DNA of 64,000 bases from Erythrobacter sp. WG (GTDB lineage Bacteria; Pseudomonadota; Alphaproteobacteria; Sphingomonadales; Sphingomonadaceae), in the NCBI RefSeq assembly GCF_026586795.1, contig NZ_JAPFGY010000015.1:1-64000 (forward strand). Direction: 5' to 3'. Positions 44,611-55,164 of this stretch are shown here, piece by piece. The position numbers and the translations under genes are program-made. Position 1 is the first letter of the stretch. Each line of letters starts with the position of its first letter. The notes beneath the pieces are model-generated. The model was not told the DNA's origin. It was given only the letters and a program-made list of their open reading frames with translations, and did no database searches.

Positions 44611-46770
44611 TCACCAGATGCGCACGCGCTGTTCGGGCGGCAGGTAGAGCGCGTCGCCGGGCTTCACGCCGAAGGCCTCGTACCACTCGTCGATGTTGCG
44701 CACGACGCCGTTGACCCGGAATTCTTCGGGGCTGTGGCTGTCGGTGCGCAGGCGGTTCCTGTAGTTGTCCTCGCGTTGGGTCGAACGCCACACCTGCGCC
44801 CAGGCGAGGAAGAAGCGCTGGTCGCCGGTCAGGCCGTCGATCACCGGCACCTCCTGCCCCTTGGTGGCGAGCTTGTAGGCGCGGTAGGCCATGCTGATCC
44901 CGCCGACATCGCCGATGTTCTCGCCCAGCGTCAGGCGGCCGTTGACGCAGGTCTTGCCGTCGTCGAGCGGGCAATAGCTGTTGTACTGCGCCACCAGCCG
45001 GTTGCCGAGCGTGTCGAAGGCGGCGCGGTCGGCATCGGTCCACCAGTTCCTGAGCGCGCCGCTGGCGTCGGACTTGGAACCCTGGTCGTCGAAGCCGTGG
45101 CCGATCTCGTGGCCGATCACCCCGCCGATGGCGCCGTAATTGACCGCGATGTCGTTGGTCAGCGCGAAGAACGGCTGCTGGAGGATCCCGGCGGGGAAGA
45201 CGATCTCGTTCTTCACCGAGTTGTAATAGGCGTTCACCGTCTGCGGGAGCATCCCCCATTCGGTGCGGTCGATCGGCGCGAACAGCTTCTTGACGTTGTC
45301 CGCCCGCTGCCAGCTTGCCGCCGCCATGCGGTTGGCGATCGGGTTGCCGGCGGTGATCGCGAGGCCTTCATAGGTTTCGAGATTGGGGCGGTAGCCGATC
45401 TTGGGATCGAAGGTCGCGAGCTTGGCGCGGGCCTGGACCTTGGTCTCCTCGCTCATCCATTTGAGCTGGCCGATGGATTCGTCCAGCGCCAAGCGCAGGT
45501 TGGCCACCAGCGTGTCCATCGCCGCCTTGTTCTCGGGCGGGAAGTGGCGGGCGACATATTCCTTGCCGACCAGCTCGCCGATCAGGCTCTCGGCCTCGCC
45601 GATCGCGCGCTTCCAGCGCGGGCGCTGCTGCGGGGTGCCGGTCAGCGTCTGGCCGTAGAAAGCAAAGCGCGCGTCGTCGAAGCGCTGCGGCAGCACCGGG
45701 GCATGGGCCGACAGGAACTCCTTGACCATCCACGCCTGGAGGACGTCCACCGGCGTTTGCGAGACCAGCGCGAACATCCCGGGCATCCCGGTGCCGATCT
45801 TGCCGAGCGTCGCGGCGTCGAGCTTGTACTGCGCGATCTCCTCAGGGGTGGGCGGCATCAGGCTGACGACGAAACCGGGGCTCTTTTCGATCCCGATCTT
45901 CGCCAGCATCGCCTTGACCGGCACCTTGCCCCCGATCGCGGCCAGCTCTTCCTCGGTCAGCAGGTTGTAGGTGAGGTCGCGGTTGCGGCGCACCGCGCGG
46001 TCCCACTGCACGGTGCGGGCGTTGGCGTCCTCGAAGGCATAGACCTTCTCGGCCATCGCGGCGGCATCCTTGTAGCCTGCCTCGCCGAGCAGGAAGGTAA
46101 GGTAGGCCTTGTACTTGGCCTTGATCGCCTCGCCCTTTTCGCTGGTGTCGAGGTAATAGTCGCGGTCGGGCAGCCCCAGCCCGCCGAAGCCCACGCTGGC
46201 GATGTAACGATCGGGCTGCTTGGCATCGATGGTGACCGCCGCGCCGAGCGGGCTGGAAAAGCCCGGCTCGGCCCACAGCATGGCGAGATCGTTCAGCGTC
46301 TTGGCGCCCTTGATCCGCTGGAGATAGGGCTGCGCCGGGGCAAGGCCCGCCTTCTCGATCGCGGCGGTATCGAGGAAGGTGCGGTAGGTGTCGAGGATCC
46401 GGCGCTCGTCGCCCGACAGGCTGGCGGGGTCCTTCGCGGCGAGTTCGTCCATCAGCGCCTTGACGTCGGCGGTGCTCTTCTCGCCGAGCAGGGTGAAGGC
46501 GCCGATCCGGCTGAAGTCGGCCGGCAGCGGGTTGGCGTCGATCCACTTCTTGTTGGCATAGGCGTTGAAATCATCGCCCGGCTTGACGTCGGCGGCGAGG
46601 TAGGCCGGATCGAAGCCCCACTTGCCGAAGCTCATGGTCGGCAGGGGCGCGGCGGCGGTCTCGGTCCCGGCCTGCGCGAGCAGATCGTGGTCATCGCCGT
46701 CGTGGGCGAAGGCGGGGGTCGCCAGCGCGAGCAGGCTCGCCCCGACAAGGGCGGCGGTCTTGTGGATCAT
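44611..46770 (-). CDS. M13 family zinc metallopeptidase
   Basis: This 719-residue neprilysin-like endopeptidase has a signal peptide (LVGASLLALATPAFAHDGDD), so it is periplasmic or secreted. The zinc site is VIGHEIGHGFDDQGSK near residue 550, with the third ligand in LTLGENIGDVGGISMAY near 612; INAYYNSVKNEIVFPAGILQ-type substrate-binding sequence lies before it as VNAYYNSVKNEIVFPAGI. The C-terminal half ends in the usual W. It is alone and followed by the hairpin-rich gap. Confidence 0.93.
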   Translation of the reverse strand: MIHKTAALVGASLLALATPAFAHDGDDHDLLAQAGTETAAAPLPTMSFGKWGFDPAYLAADVKPGDDFNAYANKKWIDANPLPADFSRIGAFTLLGEKSTADVKALMDELAAKDPASLSGDERRILDTYRTFLDTAAIEKAGLAPAQPYLQRIKGAKTLNDLAMLWAEPGFSSPLGAAVTIDAKQPDRYIASVGFGGLGLPDRDYYLDTSEKGEAIKAKYKAYLTFLLGEAGYKDAAAMAEKVYAFEDANARTVQWDRAVRRNRDLTYNLLTEEELAAIGGKVPVKAMLAKIGIEKSPGFVVSLMPPTPEEIAQYKLDAATLGKIGTGMPGMFALVSQTPVDVLQAWMVKEFLSAHAPVLPQRFDDARFAFYGQTLTGTPQQRPRWKRAIGEAESLIGELVGKEYVARHFPPENKAAMDTLVANLRLALDESIGQLKWMSEETKVQARAKLATFDPKIGYRPNLETYEGLAITAGNPIANRMAAASWQRADNVKKLFAPIDRTEWGMLPQTVNAYYNSVKNEIVFPAGILQQPFFALTNDIAVNYGAIGGVIGHEIGHGFDDQGSKSDASGALRNWWTDADRAAFDTLGNRLVAQYNSYCPLDDGKTCVNGRLTLGENIGDVGGISMAYRAYKLATKGQEVPVIDGLTGDQRFFLAWAQVWRSTQREDNYRNRLRTDSHSPEEFRVNGVVRNIDEWYEAFGVKPGDALYLPPEQRVRIW

Positions 46771-46909
46771 GTGCGTCTCGAGTCCCTGAGAGTTGCGACA
46801 GGATGTCGGCAAGGTGTCACACTAACGCCGTGGGCCGCGCCGGGTTGCGGTTCGTCCGGCGGTGGTTGCGCTTCGTCGATTTTATTGCCGGCCACCTCCG
46901 GTGGCGCAG

Positions 46910-46989
46910 ACCGCCCGCCCCGCCTTCCCGCCCGGCCACCATAGCATGGTGTACCATTGGTGGCCGGGCGGGGAGGCGGGGCGGGTGGT
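46910..46989. repeat. 80-nt near-perfect giant inverted repeat
   Basis: Two 32-bp arms (46910-46941 and 46958-46989) pair with only two mismatches. The 16-nt centre itself carries a 5-bp palindrome (ATGGT-GT-ACCAT). It lies 30 bp downstream of the ABC exporter stop on the minus strand and 140 bp upstream of the M13 peptidase start. A smaller hairpin, GCCACCTCCGGTGGC, is at 46891-46905. Confidence 0.9.
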
Positions 46990-47018
46990 TTGCGTCGCGT
47001 GCTAGCGCGTCCGAGACA

Positions 47019-48878
<1,860 letters not shown>

Positions 48879-48965
48879 GACCGCAGCCCTCTAGCCCTTC
48901 GGCGCGGGAAGATCACGTGTAAAAACCGTAAGGGCTCCGGCCCTGTGGCGGCGCGGCCGATGCGA

Positions 48966-48980
48966 TTGTGCATTGCACAA
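48966..48980. promoter_or_regulatory. TGC-rich palindrome before phaZ
   Basis: TTGTGCATTGCACAA is a perfect 7-1-7 inverted repeat located 80 to 94 bp upstream of the phaZ start. TGC-rich operators of this type are known targets of PhaR, the polyhydroxybutyrate-granule repressor. PhaR itself is not encoded in the window. Confidence 0.5.
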
Positions 48981-49013
48981 CACCCTGCGAAGGCGCATCT
49001 TGGTTGCAGGGTG
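48981..49013. promoter_or_regulatory. Second inverted repeat in the phaZ leader
   Basis: CACCCTGC (48981-48988) and GCAGGGTG (49006-49013) are inverted copies 17 bp apart, directly following the TTGTGCATTGCACAA palindrome. They could form an RNA hairpin or a second operator half-site pair of the CTGC-GCAG type. Confidence 0.4.
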
Positions 49014-49059
49014 CCACGGGATAAGGCGCCGGATATGTTCGTCCGCATGAAGGAAACCG

Positions 49060-50298
49060 ATGCTTTATCATGCCTATGAGCTCCAGCGCAGCTGGATGAA
49101 CAGCGCCAGCGCGCTCGCCTCGATCGGCGCGGGGATGCTGTCGAACCCCGCCAATCCGCTCGCCGGTTTCGGGATGGGCCCGCTCGCCGCGAGCGCGCTC
49201 GACGTCTTCTCCCATGCGACCGCGCATTACGGGAAGCCCGAATTCGGGATCGAGACGGTGCAGATCGGCGGCGTCGCCCATCCGGTGGTGCAATCGACGG
49301 TGATGAAGCGCCCCTTCGGCGACCTGCTGCGCTTCCGGGTCGAGGGCGCCCCCGCGGATCGCCCCCGCCTGCTGATCGTCGCGCCGATGAGCGGCCATTA
49401 CGCGACGCTGCTGCGCGGCACGGTGGAGCGGATGCTCGAGAGCGCGGAGGTGTTCATCACCGACTGGGCCGACGCCAAGATGGTGCCGCAGGGCGCGGGC
49501 AAGTTCGATCTCGACGACTACATCGATTACCTGATCGCCTTCGCCGAGCACGTCCACGCGGAAGCGGGCGGGCAGCGCGTCCACATGATGGCGGTGTGCC
49601 AGCCCTCGGTGCCGGCTTTCGCCGCGACCGCGCTCCTCAACCTGCACAAGTCGCCTGCCGCGCCCGCCACCCTCACCATGATGGGCGGCCCGATCGACAC
49701 GCGCGAATGCCCGACGGTCGTCAACAACATGGCGATGCAGCGCCCGATCGCGTGGTTCCGGCAATCGGTGATCGCCACCGTTCCGCTCAAGTATCCCGGC
49801 GCGGGTCGGCGGGTCTATCCCGGCTTCATGCAGCTCTCCGCCTTCATGAGCATGAACCTCTCGAGCCACATGATGAGCCACTATGAGATGTTCAAACACC
49901 TCACCATCGGCGACGAGGAAAGCGCGCAGGCGACCAAGGATTTCTACGACGAATATCGCTCGGTGTGCGACATGACCGCCGAGTTCTACCTCCAGACCGT
50001 GGAGGAGGTGTTCCAGAAGCACTCGATCCCCAAGGGCGAGTTCCGCCACAAGGGCGAGATCGTCGATCTGACCGCGATCACCGACACCGCGCTACTCGCC
50101 ATCGAGGGCGAGCGCGACGATATCTCCGGCCTCGGCCAGACCCGCGCGGCGCTGAAGCTGACGCCCAACCTGCCGGAAGCGAAGAAGCGCTACTACATGG
50201 CCGAGGGCGCCGGGCACTACGGCATCTTCAACGGCTCGCGCTGGCGCACCAAGGTCGCGCCGGTCGTCGAGGAATGGATCGCCGCCCACGCCGGTTGA
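49060..50298 (+). CDS. phaZ: Intracellular polyhydroxyalkanoate depolymerase
   Basis: This 412-residue protein mobilises stored polyhydroxybutyrate. Family segments are the N-terminal MLYHAYELQRSWMNS, a lipase-box-like MMAVCQPSVPAFA near residue 183 with cysteine as nucleophile (as in granule-bound PhaZ), FITDWADAKMVP near 140 and the C-terminal GAGHYGIFNGSRWR with the catalytic histidine. No signal peptide, as expected for an intracellular enzyme. Upstream TGC-rich palindromes suggest control by a PhaR-type regulator. Confidence 0.92.
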   Translation: MLYHAYELQRSWMNSASALASIGAGMLSNPANPLAGFGMGPLAASALDVFSHATAHYGKPEFGIETVQIGGVAHPVVQSTVMKRPFGDLLRFRVEGAPADRPRLLIVAPMSGHYATLLRGTVERMLESAEVFITDWADAKMVPQGAGKFDLDDYIDYLIAFAEHVHAEAGGQRVHMMAVCQPSVPAFAATALLNLHKSPAAPATLTMMGGPIDTRECPTVVNNMAMQRPIAWFRQSVIATVPLKYPGAGRRVYPGFMQLSAFMSMNLSSHMMSHYEMFKHLTIGDEESAQATKDFYDEYRSVCDMTAEFYLQTVEEVFQKHSIPKGEFRHKGEIVDLTAITDTALLAIEGERDDISGLGQTRAALKLTPNLPEAKKRYYMAEGAGHYGIFNGSRWRTKVAPVVEEWIAAHAG

Positions 50299-50366
50299 CC
50301 CCCCGCGCCAGCGATAAATTGATCCCGATCAAGGAAAGCGGGCCGGGCACGAGGGATAAGGCGTCC

Positions 50367-50747
50367 ATGATCCACCGCCTGATCCTGCCCGCCGCGCTCG
50401 CCTGTCTTGCCGCCTGCGTGACCGCGCCCGCCTCCGACAACGCGCCGCCGATGGTCGGCAAGGCCACCGCGCGCTCGGCGGACACCCGCGCGCCCGCCTT
50501 CGTCGAGGGCGCCTGCGGCGGGTGCCACGCGGTCGAGCCGCCGTTCCTGTCGCCCAACCCGCGCTCGCCCAGCTTCGCGGCGATCGCCAATCGCCCCGGC
50601 CTGTCCGAAACATCGCTCGCCGCCTGGCTGGCGGAGGCGCACAACTATCCCGAGGACATGGACTTCACCCTCACCCGCCCGCAGATCGACCAGATCGCGC
50701 GCTACATGGTGACCCTGCGCCGCGCAGGCTACGTCCCGGGGGATTGA
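50367..50747 (+). CDS. Small c-type cytochrome lipoprotein
   Basis: This 126-residue protein has a lipoprotein signal (LILPAALACLAACVTAP) and one haem-attachment site CGGCH near residue 50 (GACGGCHAVEP). The likely distal methionine is in YPEDMDFTLTRPQ. A single-domain class I cytochrome c fold fits the length. It would carry electrons in the periplasm. It lies 68 bp after phaZ; the ATG at 50367 follows GAGGGATAAG. Confidence 0.85.
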   Translation: MIHRLILPAALACLAACVTAPASDNAPPMVGKATARSADTRAPAFVEGACGGCHAVEPPFLSPNPRSPSFAAIANRPGLSETSLAAWLAEAHNYPEDMDFTLTRPQIDQIARYMVTLRRAGYVPGD

Positions 50748-50832
50748 ACCGATCCGTGCACGGGGGCTTTGTCGAGGCCCCCGCCCATGCTAGGCCCCTT
50801 GCCAGAACATAATCCGGCAACAGGGGTCCAGG

Positions 50833-51735
50833 ATGCCGTACCGCCATGCGCCTTGGTTTGTGGGCGCCCTGCTGCTCGTCATCGCGGCAGGCTTCGGGAG
50901 CAGCTATTTCAGGGCTGCGGGCCCGTTGCCGCTCGCCTTTCACCTTCATGCAATTTCGGTCATCGCCTGGCTTGCGCTGCTGATCGGCCAGCACATCGCG
51001 GTCGGGCGGCGCGCCCACGTGCTGCACAGCATCTTGGGCCGGGCGAGCTTCGGGCTGTTCCCCGTCCTGATCGCCGGCTTCGCGATGGGCATCGACATCG
51101 TAGCGGGCGTGGAGCCTACCATGCCCGCGCCCGGTCCGGCTGCGGGTCTCGGCATGGCGGCGGCGATCCCCGCCCACCTCACGCTGTTCTATCTCGCGCT
51201 CAAGCACCGCCGGAACATCATGCTACACGCCGGCTATATGCTCGCGGCCCCGCTGATCCTGTTCGTCAGCCTGTGCGGCGAGGTCATCGCGCAGGTGACG
51301 CCGTGGCTGACCGTGATCGGCGGCGAGGGGCCGCGCGACGCGCTCGACATGATGCTTGCCACCGGCGGCCTCGCGATGCTGTTCGCGCTCGGGCTTTGCG
51401 CCGCAAACCGCAAATACGCCGCGCCATGGCTGGTCGGAGCGGGGTTCATCGGCCTCCAGACGGCGGTGATGTGGGCCGCACCGAAAGTGCCCGCACTCGG
51501 CCAGGCCGTCGCAGCCCCTGGAAGCGTCCCTTCGGCCGTCACCGGCGCGCTCGGCGCGGCGGCGGGCGCGGCGGCGGCGTGGTTCGGCTGGCGCGCGGGC
51601 AAGCTCAGCCCGCGCGCGCTCGCCGTCCGCGTGCGCGCGCCTAGAGCCGCTCCGCCATCAGCGCCTGCATATCCGCTTCCGGTCGCGGGCCGTAGTGTGA
51701 GATCACTTCCGACGCACAGATCGCCCCGCGCTTGA
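50833..51735 (+). CDS. Polytopic membrane protein of unknown function
   Basis: This 300-residue protein has about seven hydrophobic segments (residues 8-250). Histidines in the second and fourth segments (AFHLHAISVIAWLALLIG, IPAHLTLFYLALKHRR) resemble cytochrome-b-like or DUF2306-like proteins. The last 40 residues are basic and proline-rich. Its 3' end overlaps the convergent adenosine kinase gene by 95 bp, an unusually long tail-to-tail overlap; the tail may be untranslated if readthrough or an error occurs. Function unknown. Confidence 0.65.
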   Translation: MPYRHAPWFVGALLLVIAAGFGSSYFRAAGPLPLAFHLHAISVIAWLALLIGQHIAVGRRAHVLHSILGRASFGLFPVLIAGFAMGIDIVAGVEPTMPAPGPAAGLGMAAAIPAHLTLFYLALKHRRNIMLHAGYMLAAPLILFVSLCGEVIAQVTPWLTVIGGEGPRDALDMMLATGGLAMLFALGLCAANRKYAAPWLVGAGFIGLQTAVMWAAPKVPALGQAVAAPGSVPSAVTGALGAAAGAAAAWFGWRAGKLSPRALAVRVRAPRAAPPSAPAYPLPVAGRSVRSLPTHRSPRA

Positions 51736-52642
51736 GGCAGCGGGTCAGCGGCTCACCCTTGACGTAGCCCGACAGGAAGCCGGCCGCGAACTGGTCGCCC
51801 GCGCCGGTGGTGTCGACCACCTTGATGACCGGCACGGCGGCGACCTCGGCCCGCTCGCCGTGGGCGATGGCGACCGCGCCCTTCTCCGATCGCGTCGCGA
51901 CCAGCACCGGCACCTTGTCGGCGAGAGCGGCGAGGCCCGCCTCGAAATCGTCCTCCCCGGTCAGCGTCGCCAGCTCGGTCTCGTTGACGAACAGGATGTC
52001 GATCACCCCGTCCTCGATCATGGCGCGGAAATCGTCGCCGTGCCGTTCGATGACGAAGCTTTCGCTGGCGGTGAAGGCGATCTTGCGCCCCGCCTCGCGC
52101 GCCACCGCGATGGCGCGGCGCATGGCGCGGCGCGGCTCTTCCGGGTCCCACAGGTAGCCTTCGAGATAGAGGATCGCCCCGCTCGCGATCAGGCTCTCGT
52201 CGAGCGCGGCGGCGGGCAGGAACTGCCCTGCGCCGAGGAAGGTGTTCATGGTGCGCTCGCCATCGGGGGTGACGAAGATCAGCACGCGCCCGGTGGCGGG
52301 CTCGCCTTCACGGCCCGGCGTGTCGAAGTCGATGCCGGTCGCGCGCATGTCGTGGCGGAACACCTTGCCGAGCTGGTCCTCGGCGACCTGGCCGATGAAG
52401 GCGCATTGCAGGCCGAGCGTCGCCAGCCCCGCCAGCGTGTTCGCCGCCGACCCGCCCGACACCTCGCGCGCCGGGGGCATCGCGGCGTAGAGCTCCTCGG
52501 CGCGCGCCTCGTCGATCAGGGTCATGCCGCCGCGATTGAGCTGGAGCTCCTCGATCAGCTCCTCCGAACAGGAGGCGATCACGTCGACCACGGCATTGCC
52601 GATGGCGATGACGTCGTAGCGGGGCTCGGTGGTTTCGGGCAC
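51641..52642 (-). CDS. Adenosine kinase-like PfkB sugar kinase
   Basis: This 333-residue ribokinase-family enzyme is called adenosine kinase by overall layout. It starts near YDVIAIGNAVVDVIASC and has the GG motif in REVSGGSAANTLAGLATLG and the catalytic DTTGAGDQFAAGFLSGY near residue 280. The GTG at 52642 is the most family-like start; an ATG at 52705 adds a basic stretch not seen in relatives. The product would be AMP from adenosine. The gene's 3' end overlaps the convergent membrane-protein gene. Confidence 0.88.
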   Translation of the reverse strand: MPETTEPRYDVIAIGNAVVDVIASCSEELIEELQLNRGGMTLIDEARAEELYAAMPPAREVSGGSAANTLAGLATLGLQCAFIGQVAEDQLGKVFRHDMRATGIDFDTPGREGEPATGRVLIFVTPDGERTMNTFLGAGQFLPAAALDESLIASGAILYLEGYLWDPEEPRRAMRRAIAVAREAGRKIAFTASESFVIERHGDDFRAMIEDGVIDILFVNETELATLTGEDDFEAGLAALADKVPVLVATRSEKGAVAIAHGERAEVAAVPVIKVVDTTGAGDQFAAGFLSGYVKGEPLTRCLKRGAICASEVISHYGPRPEADMQALMAERL

Positions 52643-52770
52643 GGGCGGGTTCCTCGGTTGTGGATCGTTGCGCCGCCGCCTAGCCGCCTTCGGCCCGCGC
52701 GCCAAGCTTCTGTGTGCGAGCGCGGCGGCACGCGTTGACTCGCGCGCCCGCGCCCCGCATCGGATCGCCC

Positions 52771-53481
52771 ATGCCCGCCGTCCTCGCCGCCCTGCTCAAG
52801 GCCTGTCGCCAGCTCGGCGACCGCGCCTTCGTGGCGGTCGCGGTGAAGAGCGTCGCGATCACGCTCATGATCTTCGCGCTCGCGGGCGCGGGGCTCTATG
52901 CAGGCCTGGCATGGCTGTTCCGCAGCGCATGGCTGGCCGCGATCCTGCCGCAGGACTACGCAGAGACGGCAGCGGTGCTGGTCTGGCTCGTGACCGCCGT
53001 CGTCGCCTTCTGGCTGCTGTTCCGGGTAGTGGCAGTGGCGGTGATGCAGTTCTTCGCCGATGCGGTGGTGGTGGCGGTCGAGGCGCGGCACTATCCCGGC
53101 GCGGCAGCGCGCGCGCGGCCCCTGCCGCTGCGCCGCGAGATTGCCAACGCGGCGCGGGGCGTGCTGCGGGCGATCGGCTACAACCTGCTGGCGCTGCCGG
53201 TCGCGGCCCTGCTCGCCTTCACCGCCATCGGCCCGGCGCTGGTGCTGCTGGCGGTCAACGCGGTGCTGCTGGGGCGCGAGCTCACCGACATGGCGTGGCT
53301 GCGGCATTGCGCCGGCGCAGAGGACGCAAACCCGGTGCCGCGCGGCGAACGCGCCCTGCTGGGCGCTGCCATCGCCGGGTTGATGCTCGTCCCCTTGGCG
53401 AACCTTGCCGCACCGCTTATCGGCGCTGCGGCAGGCACGCATCTGGTCCTGCGCCGGCTGGAGGGACGCACGCAGGCATGA
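52771..53481 (+). CDS. EI24/CysZ-like membrane protein
   Basis: This 236-residue protein has four hydrophobic stretches and the PVAALLAFTAIGPALVLLA and AVLLGRELTDMAWLRH segments of the EI24-domain (CysZ-like) family. CysZ imports sulfate, but many EI24 proteins have no tested role and the gene is not near cysteine genes. The ATG at 52771 is favoured over an upstream open frame. Its stop overlaps the next lipoprotein ATG (ATGA, 53478-53481). Confidence 0.8.
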   Translation: MPAVLAALLKACRQLGDRAFVAVAVKSVAITLMIFALAGAGLYAGLAWLFRSAWLAAILPQDYAETAAVLVWLVTAVVAFWLLFRVVAVAVMQFFADAVVVAVEARHYPGAAARARPLPLRREIANAARGVLRAIGYNLLALPVAALLAFTAIGPALVLLAVNAVLLGRELTDMAWLRHCAGAEDANPVPRGERALLGAAIAGLMLVPLANLAAPLIGAAAGTHLVLRRLEGRTQA

Positions 53482-53909
53482 GGAATACGGGCATCGCGGT
53501 TCTGGCGCTGCTTGGCGTCGCGCTGGCGGGGTGTGCCGGCGGCGGGGCGGGCAAGGGTCCCGCCAAGCCGCGCGTCGCCGCCGCGCCGCGCCCTTCGATC
53601 GGGGGCGGCGCCCGGCCGCACAGCACCATCGTCGTCGTGCCGGAGGTCATGTCGGGCCAGGGTCTCGGCGGGGTGATCGGCTCGCCGGCCGATGCGCTCA
53701 CCCGGCGTTTCGGCAGTCCGCGCATCGACCTTGCCGAGGGCGACGCGCGCAAGCTGCAATTCACCGGCAAGGCCTGCGTGCTCGATATCTTCCTCTATCC
53801 GCTCAGCGCCGGTTCCCAGCCGACCGCCACCCATGTCGCGGCGCGGCTGCGGCAGGGCGGCGCGCCCGCCGATCCGGGCGCCTGCATCCGCGAGGTCGAG
53901 AAGCGGTAA
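53478..53909 (+). CDS. Lipoprotein of unknown function
   Basis: This 143-residue protein has a lipoprotein signal (IAVLALLGVALAGCAGG, lipobox LAGC) followed by an alanine/glycine-rich spacer. A small domain follows with GSPADALTRRFGSPRIDLAE and ARKLQFTGKACVLDIFLYP, which resembles the BamE-like fold by pattern of conserved strands but is unproven. It overlaps the EI24 gene by ATGA, so the two are coupled. Confidence 0.75.
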   Translation: MRNTGIAVLALLGVALAGCAGGGAGKGPAKPRVAAAPRPSIGGGARPHSTIVVVPEVMSGQGLGGVIGSPADALTRRFGSPRIDLAEGDARKLQFTGKACVLDIFLYPLSAGSQPTATHVAARLRQGGAPADPGACIREVEKR

Positions 53910-53973
53910 CGCAGCCTTAAGCCTGTTCGTGCCATGTCCGCTCCCGAGCAAGCCGACGGGACCAGACGCAAGC

Positions 53974-54918
53974 ATGACCACGCAATTCATCGCCATCGCC
54001 GAGGCCGCCGCCGCGGACGGGCAGATCACCGCCGAGGGCATCCTCGCGCTGCGCCGCGAGGGCTGGGGCGACGGGATCATCACCCGCGCCGAGGCCGAGG
54101 CGCTGTTCGCGTTGAACAATGCGCTCGCCGAGCGCAGCCCCGAATGGTGCGACTTCTTCGTCGAGGCGATCGGCGAATTCGTGCTCAACGCCACGCCGCC
54201 GCGCTTGCAATGCTCGCTCGAGGAGGCCGAGTGGCTGATCGGCCAGATCGATCATGACGGCGTGGTCGACAGCGTGGTGGAGCTCGAGACCATGGTGCGG
54301 ATCATCGAACGCGCCGAGAACGTGCCCGAACGGCTGAAGACCTACGTGCTCGATCAGATCGAGCGCGCGGTGCTCACCGGCACCGGCCCGACCCGCTGCG
54401 GCGGGCATCTGTCGGCGACCCACATCAGCGCCGCCGAGTGCCGGATCATCCGCCGGGTGATCTTCGCCAGCGGCGGCTGCGCCCCGGCGGCGGTCTCGCG
54501 CTTCGAGGCCGAAATGCTGTTCCGGCTGAAGGACGCGACGCTTCCCGAGGAGAACGCGGCCGAGTGGGACGATCTGTTCATCGACGGGGTGGCGAACTTC
54601 CTCAAGGGGTTCACGCACCAGAACGCCCAGCTCAGCCACGAGCGCAGGCGCGAGCTCGAAGCCTTTATGGCCGACAACCGTGCCAACGTCGGCCGCTTCA
54701 TGGGCCGCGTTCTGCGCGAGGCACCCAAGGTCGCCAACCACTTCGGCAAGGTGTTCGGCAAGAAGCAGCCCGCGGGCCCGGACTATGAAGCACTGGCCGC
54801 CGAGGGCGAGACAGTCACTGACTACGAGAGCGCATGGCTCGAGGGCATGATCGACGCCGATGGCGAAGTCGACGAGCTCGAAAGCCGGCTGATCGCGCGG
54901 CTCGCCGCAGCGGACTAA
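53974..54918 (+). CDS. Unknown protein with internal duplication
   Basis: This 314-residue soluble acidic helical protein has two similar halves. Residues about 15-75 (ILALRREGWGDGIITRAEAE, then ALFALNNALAERSPEW) correspond to residues about 150-215 (CRIIRRVIFASGGCAPAAVS, then RFEAEMLFRLKDA and EWDDLFIDGVANFL). Each half carries a WxxFFxxAIGEF- or WDDLFxDGVANF-type helix, and the acidic DGVVDS and DADGEVDE turns recall TerB-like or EF-hand-like repeats. No known family is named with confidence. Confidence 0.7.
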   Translation: MTTQFIAIAEAAAADGQITAEGILALRREGWGDGIITRAEAEALFALNNALAERSPEWCDFFVEAIGEFVLNATPPRLQCSLEEAEWLIGQIDHDGVVDSVVELETMVRIIERAENVPERLKTYVLDQIERAVLTGTGPTRCGGHLSATHISAAECRIIRRVIFASGGCAPAAVSRFEAEMLFRLKDATLPEENAAEWDDLFIDGVANFLKGFTHQNAQLSHERRRELEAFMADNRANVGRFMGRVLREAPKVANHFGKVFGKKQPAGPDYEALAAEGETVTDYESAWLEGMIDADGEVDELESRLIARLAAAD

Positions 54919-55142
54919 CCGGCGACGTAATGGCCGCCGCGCAGCTCGCCGAGCGCGAGCGCCAGGTGGAGAATATCGGTCTCGATCCGGGCCCGGTCTT
55001 CGGGCGCGGGCCCCTCGGCCAGCTGCGCTTCCAGAACGGCGCGCTCGCCTTCTATCCGCGCGATGATGGCCCGCACCTCACGCCCGCGCTGGTCGATGCG
55101 CTGGGCGTCGCGATCGGGGGGAAGGTCCGTGCCACGCGTCAT
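54915..55142 (-). CDS. Small helical protein at the end of the SUF operon
   Basis: This 75-residue protein is mostly a predicted long helix (RGREVRAIIARIEGERAVLE, AQLAEGPAPEDRARIETDIL) with coiled-coil potential. It lies 22 bp downstream of the preceding small gene on the same strand and its stop overlaps the convergent unknown gene by four bases. Function unknown; it may be the last gene of the operon. Confidence 0.6.
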   Translation of the reverse strand: MTRGTDLPPDRDAQRIDQRGREVRAIIARIEGERAVLEAQLAEGPAPEDRARIETDILHLALALGELRGGHYVAG

Positions 55143-55164
55143 GGCGGGTCACGCCGCAATGCCT

